Source: Gemmatimonadaceae bacterium
GTDB lineage: Bacteria; Gemmatimonadota; Gemmatimonadetes; Gemmatimonadales; Gemmatimonadaceae
Assembly (NCBI GenBank): GCA_013813605.1
Contig: JACCRL010000401.1
Coordinates: 1 to 8,496 of the forward strand
Length of the DNA: 8,496 nt
Direction of reading: 5' to 3'
This document shows positions 1-5,558 of this stretch, in pieces (position 1 is the first letter of the stretch; each line of letters opens with the position of its first letter). A program made the translations under genes and the position numbers. Below the pieces are notes generated by a model, which was not told the origin of the DNA, made no database searches, and saw only the letters and a program-made list of their open reading frames with translations.

Positions 1-78
1 GTCACGCTTGCGGACCTGCTGCACGACGAGCCTACGGTCCGGGAGAGGGTCGGGCTCCCGATTCTCGAGACGGTCTGA
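1..78 (+). CDS. C-terminal fragment of an unidentified protein
   Basis: The first reading frame is open from the left edge to a TGA at 76-78 and encodes 25 residues beginning VTLADLLHDEP and ending GLPILETV. Twenty-two of the 25 codons end in G or C, the codon pattern of the confident genes in this window, which argues that this is a real gene tail. The other two forward frames are also open over this short distance, so the call rests on third-position composition. No family can be named from so short a piece. The gene runs towards the convergent tRNA-Leu unit; no T-tract terminator is visible for it between its stop and that unit. Confidence 0.6.
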   Translation, partial: VTLADLLHDEPTVRERVGLPILETV

Positions 79-88
79 CGGAACGGAC

Positions 89-158
89 CTGCAACTGCAA
101 CGGAACATGAGGTCAGCGGGCAGCTACTGAGCTGACGGCTTCCAGCTGCAACTGTAAC
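89..158. repeat. Short CTGCAA-type repeats in the spacer between the left-edge gene and tRNA-Leu
   Basis: The spacer 79-183 has no credible gene. It holds CTGCAACTGCAAC at 89-101 and CTGCAACTGTAAC at 146-158, a 13-base direct repeat with one difference; each copy is itself two tandem six-base units. Between them GTCAGC (112-117) and GCTGAC (131-136) form a six-base inverted repeat with a 13-base loop and no T tract, so it is a poor terminator. The word CTGCAAC also occurs in both arms of the inverted repeat before carB. Function is unknown. Confidence 0.45.
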
Positions 159-183
159 GACGTCCCTCAGCCAGTCAGAAGAC

Positions 184-217
184 AAAAAAGACGCGCCGGC
201 AAAAAACCGACGCGCCT
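184..217 (-). terminator. Intrinsic terminator of tRNA-Leu
   Basis: Read on the minus strand, GGCGCGTCGG (plus 207-216) pairs with CCGGCGCGTC (plus 190-199) around a seven-base loop (200-206, six T and a G). The ten-pair stem contains two G-U pairs, can gain an outer A-U pair at 217/189, and runs straight into six T residues (plus 184-189). It begins about 12 bases past the tRNA 3' end. On the plus strand the two wobble pairs become A-C mismatches and no T tract follows, so it should act only on the tRNA transcript. Confidence 0.8.
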
Positions 218-228
218 CACAGAAGATG

Positions 229-312
229 TGCCGAGAGGGGGACTCGAACCCCCACGGGCTTGCACCCACTGGCTCCTGAAGCCAGCGCGTCTACCAGTTC
301 CACCATCCCGGC
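229..312 (-). tRNA. tRNA-Leu, anticodon CAG
   Basis: The minus strand folds into a complete class II tRNA of 84 nt. The acceptor stem pairs GCCGGGA with TCTCGGC, with one G-U pair, and the discriminator is A. The anticodon arm is CTGGC, loop TTCAGGA, GCCAG, giving anticodon CAG, which reads the leucine codon CTG that is common in this GC-rich genome. A long variable arm, as expected for leucine tRNAs, precedes the T arm GGGGG-TTCGAGT-CCCCC. The bases after the discriminator are CAT, so CCA is not encoded and must be added by the CCA-adding enzyme. The unit is divergent from smpB and has its own promoter and terminator. Confidence 0.96.
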
Positions 313-324
313 GTGCTGCTCCGC

Positions 325-353
325 AAGATAGAAAGCGCCCGGAGTGAAGTCAA
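325..353 (-). promoter_or_regulatory. Sigma-70-type promoter of tRNA-Leu
   Basis: On the minus strand TTGACT (plus 348-353) and TATCTT (plus 325-330) are separated by exactly 17 bases. The -10 box ends 12 bases before the mature tRNA 5' end, leaving a very short 5' leader for RNase P to remove. The match to the consensus, the spacing and the position support the call; no experiment is available. It lies within the 92-base spacer shared with smpB. Confidence 0.75.
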
Positions 354-404
354 CGCGACGCGGCCTTTCTCGCGGGTGGAGTTGTGTCTAACTTGACCGT
401 GAGC

Positions 405-887
405 ATGGCAGACACCGGTGAGAAAGAGAAAGAGAAGGAGCGGCGCGAGTCGATCGCGCGGAACAAGCGCGGACGGCACGACTATCACATTCTCGACACC
501 TGGGAAGCCGGTGTCGTTCTGACCGGGAGTGAAGTCAAATCCCTGCGCGACGGGAAGGCGAACATCGCCGACTCCTACGCCATCGTAAAGGACGGCGAGG
601 TGTTTCTGCTCAACCTGCACATTTCTCCTTATGAGAAGGCAAGCTATTTCAACCACGAGCCAACTCGGACGCGGAAGCTGCTGCTGCACCGGAAGGAGAT
701 CAGGAAGATGATCGGCGCTGTTGAAAGACAGGGTCTGACACTCATCCCGCTCGAGCTCTACTTCAAGAACGGCAAGGCGAAAGTCGCACTCGCACTCGGC
801 AAGGGGAAAAAGCTTTACGACAAGCGCGCCGACGAGAAGCGCCGCGACGACGAGCGTGACATGCAGCGTGCAGTGAGAACGCGATGA
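405..887 (+). CDS. smpB: SsrA-binding protein SmpB
   Basis: SmpB binds the tRNA-like end of tmRNA and brings it to ribosomes stalled on broken mRNA (trans-translation, cytoplasm). After a charged start (residues 5-15, mostly Glu, Lys and Arg) the product shows the family core: IARNKRGRHDY (17-27), GSEVKSLRDGKANIADSY (41-58), TRTRKLLLH in the middle and KGKKLYDKR (133-141), followed by a basic tail that in this family enters the decoding region. A Tyr (138) stands where E. coli has a His in the KKxxDKR stretch. I chose ATG 405 because it gives 160 residues, the E. coli length. An in-frame GTG at 384 would add seven residues, but the GGAG at 378-381 lies only two bases before it. The stop overlaps the next gene's ATG in ATGA, so translation is probably coupled. 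No clear plus-strand promoter could be named. Confidence 0.95.
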   Translation: MADTGEKEKEKERRESIARNKRGRHDYHILDTWEAGVVLTGSEVKSLRDGKANIADSYAIVKDGEVFLLNLHISPYEKASYFNHEPTRTRKLLLHRKEIRKMIGAVERQGLTLIPLELYFKNGKAKVALALGKGKKLYDKRADEKRRDDERDMQRAVRTR

Positions 888-2083
888 TCGGCCTCGTGCT
901 CTTCCTGCAGATCACGGCCTCGCCCCCACTTTCGGTGCGCGAAGGTGTCACGCAGACGACCGTCCCGGTTACGATATCGGCGGGAGTGCGCAGCGTCCCC
1001 GCCGACGCGCTCATGAAAGCCCTCGGCGGCAGCGTTATTACGGCTGCGCACGGACGCTTCTCGCTCTCGCTGCCGAAGACCCGCATCGAGCTCATCGAAG
1101 GTATTCCATTCGCGCGCATCGATTCCGTGACGTACGGACTCGCCCGCGCCCCCGACGTGCGCGCCGGAAAGCTCTTTCTTCCCTGGCAGGTCGTGAGCGA
1201 GCTGCTGCCGCAGCATGGTGGCGGAATCTTTTACGATGCGGCACAGGGAGAGCTGAGGACCTTCAGCGCCCCGGTGGCGCGCCGCAATCCTCCGCCATCC
1301 GTCGCGGATCGCAGCGACCCCGGTCCCGCTCCCGCCGCAGAGAGAAGCACGCGGCCTCCTGGCAGGCGCCTCGTCGTGATTGACGCCGGGCACGGCGGCC
1401 CCGACCGCGGGATGTCCGGACCGATCGGCGACACGCCCTGGTTTGTGGAGAAGGACATCACGCTCGCCGTATCTCGCAAGCTGGCGGAGGCGCTTCGCGG
1501 TTCGGGAATGGAAGTCCTGATGACGCGCACCAAGGACACGCTCATTGCTCTCTCGGATCGCGGCCGCATCGCAAACAGGAATCGTGGCGACCTCTTCGTC
1601 TCGATTCACGTGAATGCCCCCGGCTCGAGCAACGCGGCGGGCGCCCGCGAGCGCGGTTACGAGACCTATTTTCTCGCTGAGGCAAAGACTGACGACGCGA
1701 AGCGGGTGGAGCGGATGGAAAACGAGGCGGTGAAGTTCGAGACGGGAGCGAATGCGCCCAAGGGCGACCCGCTCAGCTTCATCATCACCGACATGGCGCA
1801 GAACGAGCATCTGCGCGAGTCGAACGATCTCGCGCAGACCATCCAGGACGGTTTGAAGGAGATTCACCCCGGCCCGGGCCGTGGTGTGCATCAGGCCAAT
1901 TTTGCGGTCCTGCGCGGCTCGTACATGCCGGCCGTGCTGGTCGAGATCGGGTTCGGCAGCAACCAGCTCGAAGCTTCGTACCTGAGCAACTCATTCAACC
2001 AGGACAGGATCGCGAGAAACATCAGCGAATCCGTTCTCGCCTATCTCGAGAATTACGAATCGCGGGTCGGAGGCGTGAGGTAG
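884..2083 (+). CDS. N-acetylmuramoyl-L-alanine amidase, Amidase_3 family, with N-terminal stalk-like domain
   Basis: This enzyme cuts the bond between muramic acid and the L-Ala of the stem peptide in peptidoglycan, usually in the cell envelope during cell separation or wall turnover. Residues 1-17 are hydrophobic (MIGLVLFLQITAS) and look like a short signal or anchor. Residues about 25-125 resemble the copper amine oxidase N-terminal-like (stalk) domain, with LMKALGGSV and a later KLFLPWQVVSELL. A Pro/Arg/Ser-rich linker (about 130-160) leads to the catalytic domain from 162: VVIDAGHGG with His170, Glu189 in VEKD, His242 in SIHVNA as zinc ligands, and Glu354 in VLVEIGF as catalytic acid. All four are present, so it should be active. 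Its start overlaps the smpB stop by four bases and pyrD follows after one base. The weakest point is export, because the signal is short and lacks a clear positive start. Confidence 0.92.
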   Translation: MIGLVLFLQITASPPLSVREGVTQTTVPVTISAGVRSVPADALMKALGGSVITAAHGRFSLSLPKTRIELIEGIPFARIDSVTYGLARAPDVRAGKLFLPWQVVSELLPQHGGGIFYDAAQGELRTFSAPVARRNPPPSVADRSDPGPAPAAERSTRPPGRRLVVIDAGHGGPDRGMSGPIGDTPWFVEKDITLAVSRKLAEALRGSGMEVLMTRTKDTLIALSDRGRIANRNRGDLFVSIHVNAPGSSNAAGARERGYETYFLAEAKTDDAKRVERMENEAVKFETGANAPKGDPLSFIITDMAQNEHLRESNDLAQTIQDGLKEIHPGPGRGVHQANFAVLRGSYMPAVLVEIGFGSNQLEASYLSNSFNQDRIARNISESVLAYLENYESRVGGVR

Positions 2084-2084
2084 C

Positions 2085-3014
2085 TTGCCTCCCGCCCCGC
2101 TCGAGACTGTCGCCGCGGGGATCACCTTTCAGAACCCTCTCCTTCTCGCCGCCGGAACGGCGGGCTACGGGAGGGAAGTGGCGCAGGTGCTGAATCTGGA
2201 CTCACTGGGCGGGATCGTCACGAAGGCGGTGAGCGTAACGCCGCGGTCGGGCGCGCCCGCGCCGCGCGTGGCCGAGTTCGAGGGCGGAATGATCAACGCG
2301 GTCGGACTTGCGAATCCAGGCATGGACGAAGTGCGCGGCAAGGAGCTGCCCTGGCTGGAGCAGAATGTCCGCCGTGCCCGCGTGATCGTAAACATCGTCG
2401 GCAATACGACGGATGAGTTTGCCGCGGTCATCAGGAAGCTCGACGATTCGACGGCGATTTCGGCGTATGAGCTCAACGTGAGCTGCCCCAACGTTCGCGC
2501 CGGGGGAATGGAGTTCGGCGCCGACGCGAAGTCGCTGACCGAGGTAGTGACCGGCGCGCGCGGAGCCACGCGGAAGCCGCTGTTCGTCAAGCTCTCGCCC
2601 GCGCTGCCGGATATCGCGCGTACGGCGCACGCCGCCGCTGACGCGGGCGCCGACGGCATCACTGTAGTGAACACGATGCCAGGCCTCGTCGTCGATGTCG
2701 AAGCGCGACGTCCCGCGCTGGGGTTCGGCAGCGGTGGCGTCAGCGGCAGCGGGCTCCTGCCGGTCGGCGTGCTGGCCGCCTACAAGGTGGCGCGCGAAGT
2801 GAGCATTCCGGTGATCGGCGCCGGGGGGATTTCCCGCGCCACCGACATCGTGCAGTACGTGCTGGCCGGCGCCACGCTGGTGGCCGTCGGCACGGCAGTG
2901 ATGCAGGACCCGAAGCTTCCCGCGCGGCTCATCGCCGACCTGGGACAGTGGCTAACCAGGCACGGTGTGGCGTCGATCGGAGAGCTGCGCGGTGCGCTCG
3001 AGTGGGCTCATTGA
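2085..3014 (+). CDS. pyrD: Dihydroorotate dehydrogenase, class 1B catalytic subunit
   Basis: It oxidises dihydroorotate to orotate with FMN, the fourth step of pyrimidine synthesis, in the cytoplasm. The 309-residue barrel shows NPLLLAAGTAGYG (17-29), TKAVS with Lys47, and ELNVSCPNVRAGG (129-141) whose Cys134 is the catalytic base expected of class 1 enzymes. It also has VKLSP (168-172), VVNTMPG (194-200), and the phosphate-binding GAGGISRATD (245-254) and VAVGTAVM. Class 1B members work with an FAD/iron-sulfur subunit, PyrK, which is not in this window. There is no N-terminal membrane helix as in class 2, quinone-linked enzymes. The start is TTG 2085, one base after the amidase stop, with GAGG four bases upstream; no ATG or GTG lies between it and the conserved start region. 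The end lies just before pyrF. Confidence 0.95.
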   Translation: MPPAPLETVAAGITFQNPLLLAAGTAGYGREVAQVLNLDSLGGIVTKAVSVTPRSGAPAPRVAEFEGGMINAVGLANPGMDEVRGKELPWLEQNVRRARVIVNIVGNTTDEFAAVIRKLDDSTAISAYELNVSCPNVRAGGMEFGADAKSLTEVVTGARGATRKPLFVKLSPALPDIARTAHAAADAGADGITVVNTMPGLVVDVEARRPALGFGSGGVSGSGLLPVGVLAAYKVAREVSIPVIGAGGISRATDIVQYVLAGATLVAVGTAVMQDPKLPARLIADLGQWLTRHGVASIGELRGALEWAH

Positions 3015-3046
3015 GAAAGGCCGTTGAAGAGAGCGCAGTTCCGCAG

Positions 3047-3736
3047 ATGCCCGTTCCCATCGTCGCGCTCGACTTCCAGACCGCCAGCGAAGCGCTTGCA
3101 ATGGTCGAGCGGCTCGGTGATGCGTGCCGCTTCTACAAGGTGGGCAGCGAGCTGTTCACGGCTGCCGGTCCTCAGGTGGTCGAGACGCTCCGTTCGCTCG
3201 GCAGCGATGTGTTCCTCGACCTCAAGCTCCACGACATTCCCAACACCGTGCTGGGCGCTGCGCGCAGCGCCGCGCAGCTCGGCGTGCGACTTCTTACCGT
3301 CCACGCTTCCGGCGGCCAGGAAATGGTGAAGGCGGCCGTGGAAGGCGCGGGCGAGAAATGCGGGATTCTCGGCGTCACAATCCTGACTTCATTCGACGCC
3401 CCCGGGCTCGGTATGGCGTGGGGTCGGGGAAAGGTTGATGTTCGGCGCGAAGTTATCCGGCTGGCTGGAATCGCCCACATGGCAGGCGCGCACGGCGTCG
3501 TCTGTGGTGGCAGGGAAGCAGGAGCACTGGGAAGGAAGTACGGTCCGGGCCTGCGACTGCTGGTACCAGGAATCAGGGCTGAAAACGCCCCTGCGGATGA
3601 CCAGAAAAGAACCGTAACGCCGGCCGCCGCGGCGAAGGCTGGGGCGACATATGTCGTGCTTGGAAGAATGGTGACCAGGGCGGCCGATCCCCGCTCAGCA
3701 ATGCTCGCGGCCAACCTCAAACCCGACGCCGGCTAA
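3047..3736 (+). CDS. pyrF: Orotidine 5'-phosphate decarboxylase
   Basis: PyrF removes CO2 from OMP to give UMP, the last step of de novo pyrimidine synthesis. The 229-residue product begins PIVALDF, with Asp9, and has FYKVG with Lys31. The catalytic DLKLHDIPNT (58-67) holds Asp58, Lys60 and Asp63; TVHASGG (84-90), a C-terminal LVPGIR with Arg177, and GRMVT with Arg207 complete the phosphate site. Length and motif order match bacterial group I enzymes. ATG 3047 places VALDF close to the start as usual. An upstream in-frame TTG at 3011, overlapping the pyrD stop, would add 12 residues and couple translation, and cannot be excluded; GAAGAGAG at 3026-3033 is the only purine stretch before the ATG. 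It follows pyrD, a natural functional pair. Confidence 0.95.
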   Translation: MPVPIVALDFQTASEALAMVERLGDACRFYKVGSELFTAAGPQVVETLRSLGSDVFLDLKLHDIPNTVLGAARSAAQLGVRLLTVHASGGQEMVKAAVEGAGEKCGILGVTILTSFDAPGLGMAWGRGKVDVRREVIRLAGIAHMAGAHGVVCGGREAGALGRKYGPGLRLLVPGIRAENAPADDQKRTVTPAAAAKAGATYVVLGRMVTRAADPRSAMLAANLKPDAG

Positions 3737-3773
3737 CCTCCGGTCCCACTTCGATTTGACCGGCTTCCAAAGC

Positions 3774-3800
3774 TTGCTTTGGCGGCGTGGGCCGTATACT
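3774..3800 (+). promoter_or_regulatory. Probable promoter of the rpmJ-rpmB ribosomal operon
   Basis: TATACT at 3795-3800 is a good -10 box. TTGCTT at 3774-3779 is a reasonable -35 box, though the 15-base spacing is shorter than the ideal 17. A palindrome, CCAAAGC-TT-GCTTTGG (3767-3782), covers the -35 region and could be an operator. The site lies in the 136-base gap after pyrF, about 75 bases before rpmJ, the expected place for a ribosomal operon promoter. A TTGACC at 3756-3761 is 33 bases from the -10 box, too far to serve it. Confidence 0.55.
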
Positions 3801-3872
3801 TTCAAAGGCTAACTCGGAATTTTTGGGAAGCCGTCAACGCTTTCCTATGCCCGCAATCGCCGGAGAAGGTTC
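3801..3872 (+). promoter_or_regulatory. Leader of the alpha ribosomal operon with a hairpin
   Basis: GGGAAGC (3825-3831) can pair with GCTTTCC (3839-3845) around a seven-base loop, seven pairs with one G-U. The hairpin lies 27 bases before the rpmJ start and is not followed by a T tract, so it is not a terminator. In E. coli the S4 protein represses this operon by binding a pseudoknot near the rpsM start; whether this leader plays a similar role is only a guess. GGAG at 3862-3865 is the rpmJ ribosome binding site, seven bases before its GTG. Confidence 0.4.
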
Positions 3873-3989
3873 GTGAAAGTTCGTAGCAGCGTGAAGCCGA
3901 TTTGTGAGCACTGCAAGGTCATCAAGAGACAGGGCGTGACTCGCATCATCTGCAAGCGCAATCCGAAGCATAAGCAGAAGCAGGGTTAA
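3873..3989 (+). CDS. rpmJ: 50S ribosomal protein L36, zinc-binding form
   Basis: L36 is the smallest large-subunit protein and binds 23S rRNA. The frame from GTG 3873 to TAA 3987-3989 gives 38 residues beginning [10 protein letters not shown], with CEHC (11-14), CK at 27 and the PKHKQKQG ending typical of the family. Cys11, Cys14, Cys27 and His33 make a complete zinc site, so this is the zinc-containing version. GGAG seven bases upstream supports the GTG start. It is first in the alpha operon and rpsM begins two bases after its stop. infA, its usual left neighbour in many genomes, is absent; pyrF is there instead. Confidence 0.97.
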   Translation: MKVRSSVKPICEHCKVIKRQGVTRIICKRNPKHKQKQG

Positions 3990-3991
3990 TC

Positions 3992-4369
3992 ATGGCGCGT
4001 ATTGCTGGCGTCGATCTCCCTCGTGAGAAAAAGGTTGAGATCGGCCTGACCTACATTTTCGGAATCGGCCGCGCAACGGCGCAGCGGATTCTCAAGTCCA
4101 CCGGGATCAATCCGGAGCAGCGCATTCGCGACCTGAACGACGCCGACACCAACCGGCTGCGTCAGGCGATCGAAAAGGATTTCCGCGTCGAGGGCGCGCT
4201 GCGCACCGAAGTCGCGATGAACATCAAGCGGCTCATGGACATCGGCAGCTACCGCGGCATTCGCCACCGCCGGGGCCTCCCCGTCCGCGGCCAGCGCACG
4301 CATACCAACGCCCGCACCAAGAAGGGTCCACGCCGCGCCATCGCCGGCAAGAAGAAGGTGACGAAGTAA
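3992..4369 (+). CDS. rpsM: 30S ribosomal protein S13
   Basis: S13 sits in the head of the small subunit, contacting the P-site tRNA and bridging to the 50S subunit. The 125-residue product starts [21 protein letters not shown], contains the helix-two-turn-helix region [12 protein letters not shown] (23-34) and the family signature [17 protein letters not shown] (87-103), and ends in a Lys/Arg-rich tail that reaches the tRNA. Length is normal. The ATG follows the rpmJ stop by two bases, with AGGG six bases before it inside the end of rpmJ, so translation of the two genes is probably linked. Confidence 0.98.
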   Translation: MARIAGVDLPREKKVEIGLTYIFGIGRATAQRILKSTGINPEQRIRDLNDADTNRLRQAIEKDFRVEGALRTEVAMNIKRLMDIGSYRGIRHRRGLPVRGQRTHTNARTKKGPRRAIAGKKKVTK

Positions 4370-4373
4370 TCCT

Positions 4374-4751
4374 ATGGCAATTGGAAAGAAGACGAAGCGC
4401 GTGATCGAGGCGGAAGGAATCGCCCACGTCAGCGCGACTTTCAACAACACCACGATCACGATTACCGATGCGCACGGAAACACGATTTCCTGGGGCTCGT
4501 CGGGCAAGGCCGGCTTCAAGGGATCGAAGAAGTCCACGCCGTTCGCCGCCACCGTCGCCGGTGAGCAGGCCGGACGCGAGGCCGTCACGCTCGGCGTTCG
4601 CCGCGTGCACGTGCGCGTGCAGGGACCGGGGTCGGGACGCGAGTCGGCGATTCAGGCACTGGTCGCCGCCGGACTGCAGGTCAAGTCGATCAAGGACGTC
4701 ACGCCGATTCCGCACAATGGCTGCCGTCCCCCGAAACGCCGGAGAGTTTAA
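4374..4751 (+). CDS. rpsK: 30S ribosomal protein S11
   Basis: S11 lies on the platform of the 30S subunit near the mRNA exit and contacts 16S rRNA. The 125-residue product has the core [17 protein letters not shown] (16-32), [25 protein letters not shown] (35-59), the loop [11 protein letters not shown] (80-90) and the highly conserved end [18 protein letters not shown] (108-125). The asparagine of PHNG, which can become isoaspartate in other bacteria, is kept. It starts four bases after the rpsM stop, in the standard operon order. Confidence 0.98.
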   Translation: MAIGKKTKRVIEAEGIAHVSATFNNTTITITDAHGNTISWGSSGKAGFKGSKKSTPFAATVAGEQAGREAVTLGVRRVHVRVQGPGSGRESAIQALVAAGLQVKSIKDVTPIPHNGCRPPKRRRV

Positions 4752-4754
4752 GCA

Positions 4755-5387
4755 ATGCGCTATACAGGGCCAAGCTGCCGCCAGTGCCGCCGTGAGGGAA
4801 CGAAGCTGTTCCTCAAGGCGACCAAGTGCTTCACCGAGAAGTGCCCCGTCGAGCGTCGTCCGACGCCGCCCGGCCAGCACGGAGCGAGCACGGCGCGCCG
4901 CCGCAAGCTATCGGAGTACTCGAAGCAGCTGCGCGAGAAGCAGAAGATCAAGCGCATCTATGGCGTGAGCGAAAAGCAGTTCCGCAACACGTTCGAGCGC
5001 GTCGCCACGGAGCCCGGCATCACCGGACACAATCTCCTCGCCGCGCTGGAAAGCCGTCTGGACAATGTCGTGTACAGAATGGGATTCGCCGGCAGCCGTA
5101 AGGCAGCTCGGCTCCTGGTGCGTCACCGTCACGTCGAGATCAACCAGAAGTCGGTTGACATCCCGAGCTTCCTCGTCCAGCCGGGCCAGGAAATCCGCGT
5201 GCGCATGAAGTCGCGCGAGCAGGCCAGCGTGATGTCGGCGATGGATCAGTCGTCCCGCGGCGCTCCGCTCTCATGGATCGCGGTAGACCGCGACACGTTC
5301 AGCGGCCGGATGCTGGAGAGGCCGACTCGCTCGAACATTCCGATCGCGGCGCAGGAACAGCTGGTCGTCGAGCTTTACTCGAAGTAA
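4755..5387 (+). CDS. rpsD: 30S ribosomal protein S4, zinc-binding form
   Basis: S4 binds the 5' domain of 16S rRNA early in 30S assembly, takes part in decoding fidelity and represses this operon in E. coli. The 210-residue product carries Cys8, Cys11, Cys25 and Cys30, the four-cysteine zinc site seen in Thermus S4. It continues with PPGQHG (38-43), EKQKIKRIYGVSEKQF (61-76) and the S4 RNA-binding domain from about 98 (LESRLDNVVYRMGFA, then SRKAARLLVRHRHVEIN) to 160. It starts three bases after rpsK with GGAG ten bases upstream. A 170-base spacer follows before rpoA, unlike the tight packing elsewhere in this operon. Confidence 0.98.
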   Translation: MRYTGPSCRQCRREGTKLFLKATKCFTEKCPVERRPTPPGQHGASTARRRKLSEYSKQLREKQKIKRIYGVSEKQFRNTFERVATEPGITGHNLLAALESRLDNVVYRMGFAGSRKAARLLVRHRHVEINQKSVDIPSFLVQPGQEIRVRMKSREQASVMSAMDQSSRGAPLSWIAVDRDTFSGRMLERPTRSNIPIAAQEQLVVELYSK

Positions 5388-5557
5388 TCAGTAACTGCGG
5401 ACGGTCGTCCCAGTTCAGCAGTCAGCAGCTGCGGACTGCGGACGGTTGGAGCATGTGCAGTGCACTATTCGTGGATCCAGCAGCACGAGACCCTAACTCT
5501 CGTTACGGGCTCACCGCGCGTTAGGCGCGGGGTGGCACGTTCAAGGAAATCAAGGAA
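5388..5557 (+). other. Unusually long rpsD-rpoA spacer with direct repeats and a GC hairpin
   Basis: This 170-base stretch has no convincing gene. ACTGCGGACGGT occurs at 5394-5405 and 5435-5446, exact 12-base direct repeats with CAGT/CAGCAG-rich sequence between. CCGCGC (5514-5519) and GCGCGG (5525-5530) form a perfect six-pair hairpin with loop GTTAG; two more pairs (5512-5513 with 5533-5534) can be added past a two-base bulge. CCTAAC (5492-5497) could instead pair with GTTAGG (5520-5525), which overlaps the hairpin. No T tract follows, so it is not an intrinsic terminator. It may affect rpoA translation or contain a weak promoter, but neither is shown. Confidence 0.5.
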
Positions 5558-5558
5558 A
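5541..5558 (+). promoter_or_regulatory. Duplicated ribosome binding site of rpoA
   Basis: TCAAGGAAA occurs twice in tandem, at 5541-5549 and 5550-5558, the last A being the first base of the rpoA ATG. The first AAGGA (5543-5547) is ten bases from the ATG, a usable spacing; the second (5552-5556) is one base away and too close to serve as a normal site. The duplication therefore leaves only the upstream copy as a likely Shine-Dalgarno element. Confidence 0.6.

Noticed and set aside
815..1891. Long minus-strand open frame of 358 codons
   Set aside because: It lies antisense to smpB and the amidase, both of which have full family motifs. Its translation is Arg/Ala/His-rich without any recognisable domain, as expected of a shadow frame in GC-rich DNA.
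2948..3046. Upstream extension of pyrF to a GTG at 2948
   Set aside because: It would overlap the pyrD end by 67 bases and adds Arg-rich residues not found in the family; ATG 3047, or at most TTG 3011, is more sensible.
3740..3763. CCGGTC...GACCGG inverted repeat as pyrF terminator
   Set aside because: Six pairs with a 12-base loop and no T tract afterwards; too weak to call.
5453..5524. Possible 23-codon leader peptide before rpoA
   Set aside because: The GGAG is only one base before its ATG and the peptide has no recognisable features or codon run; a chance short frame is more likely.
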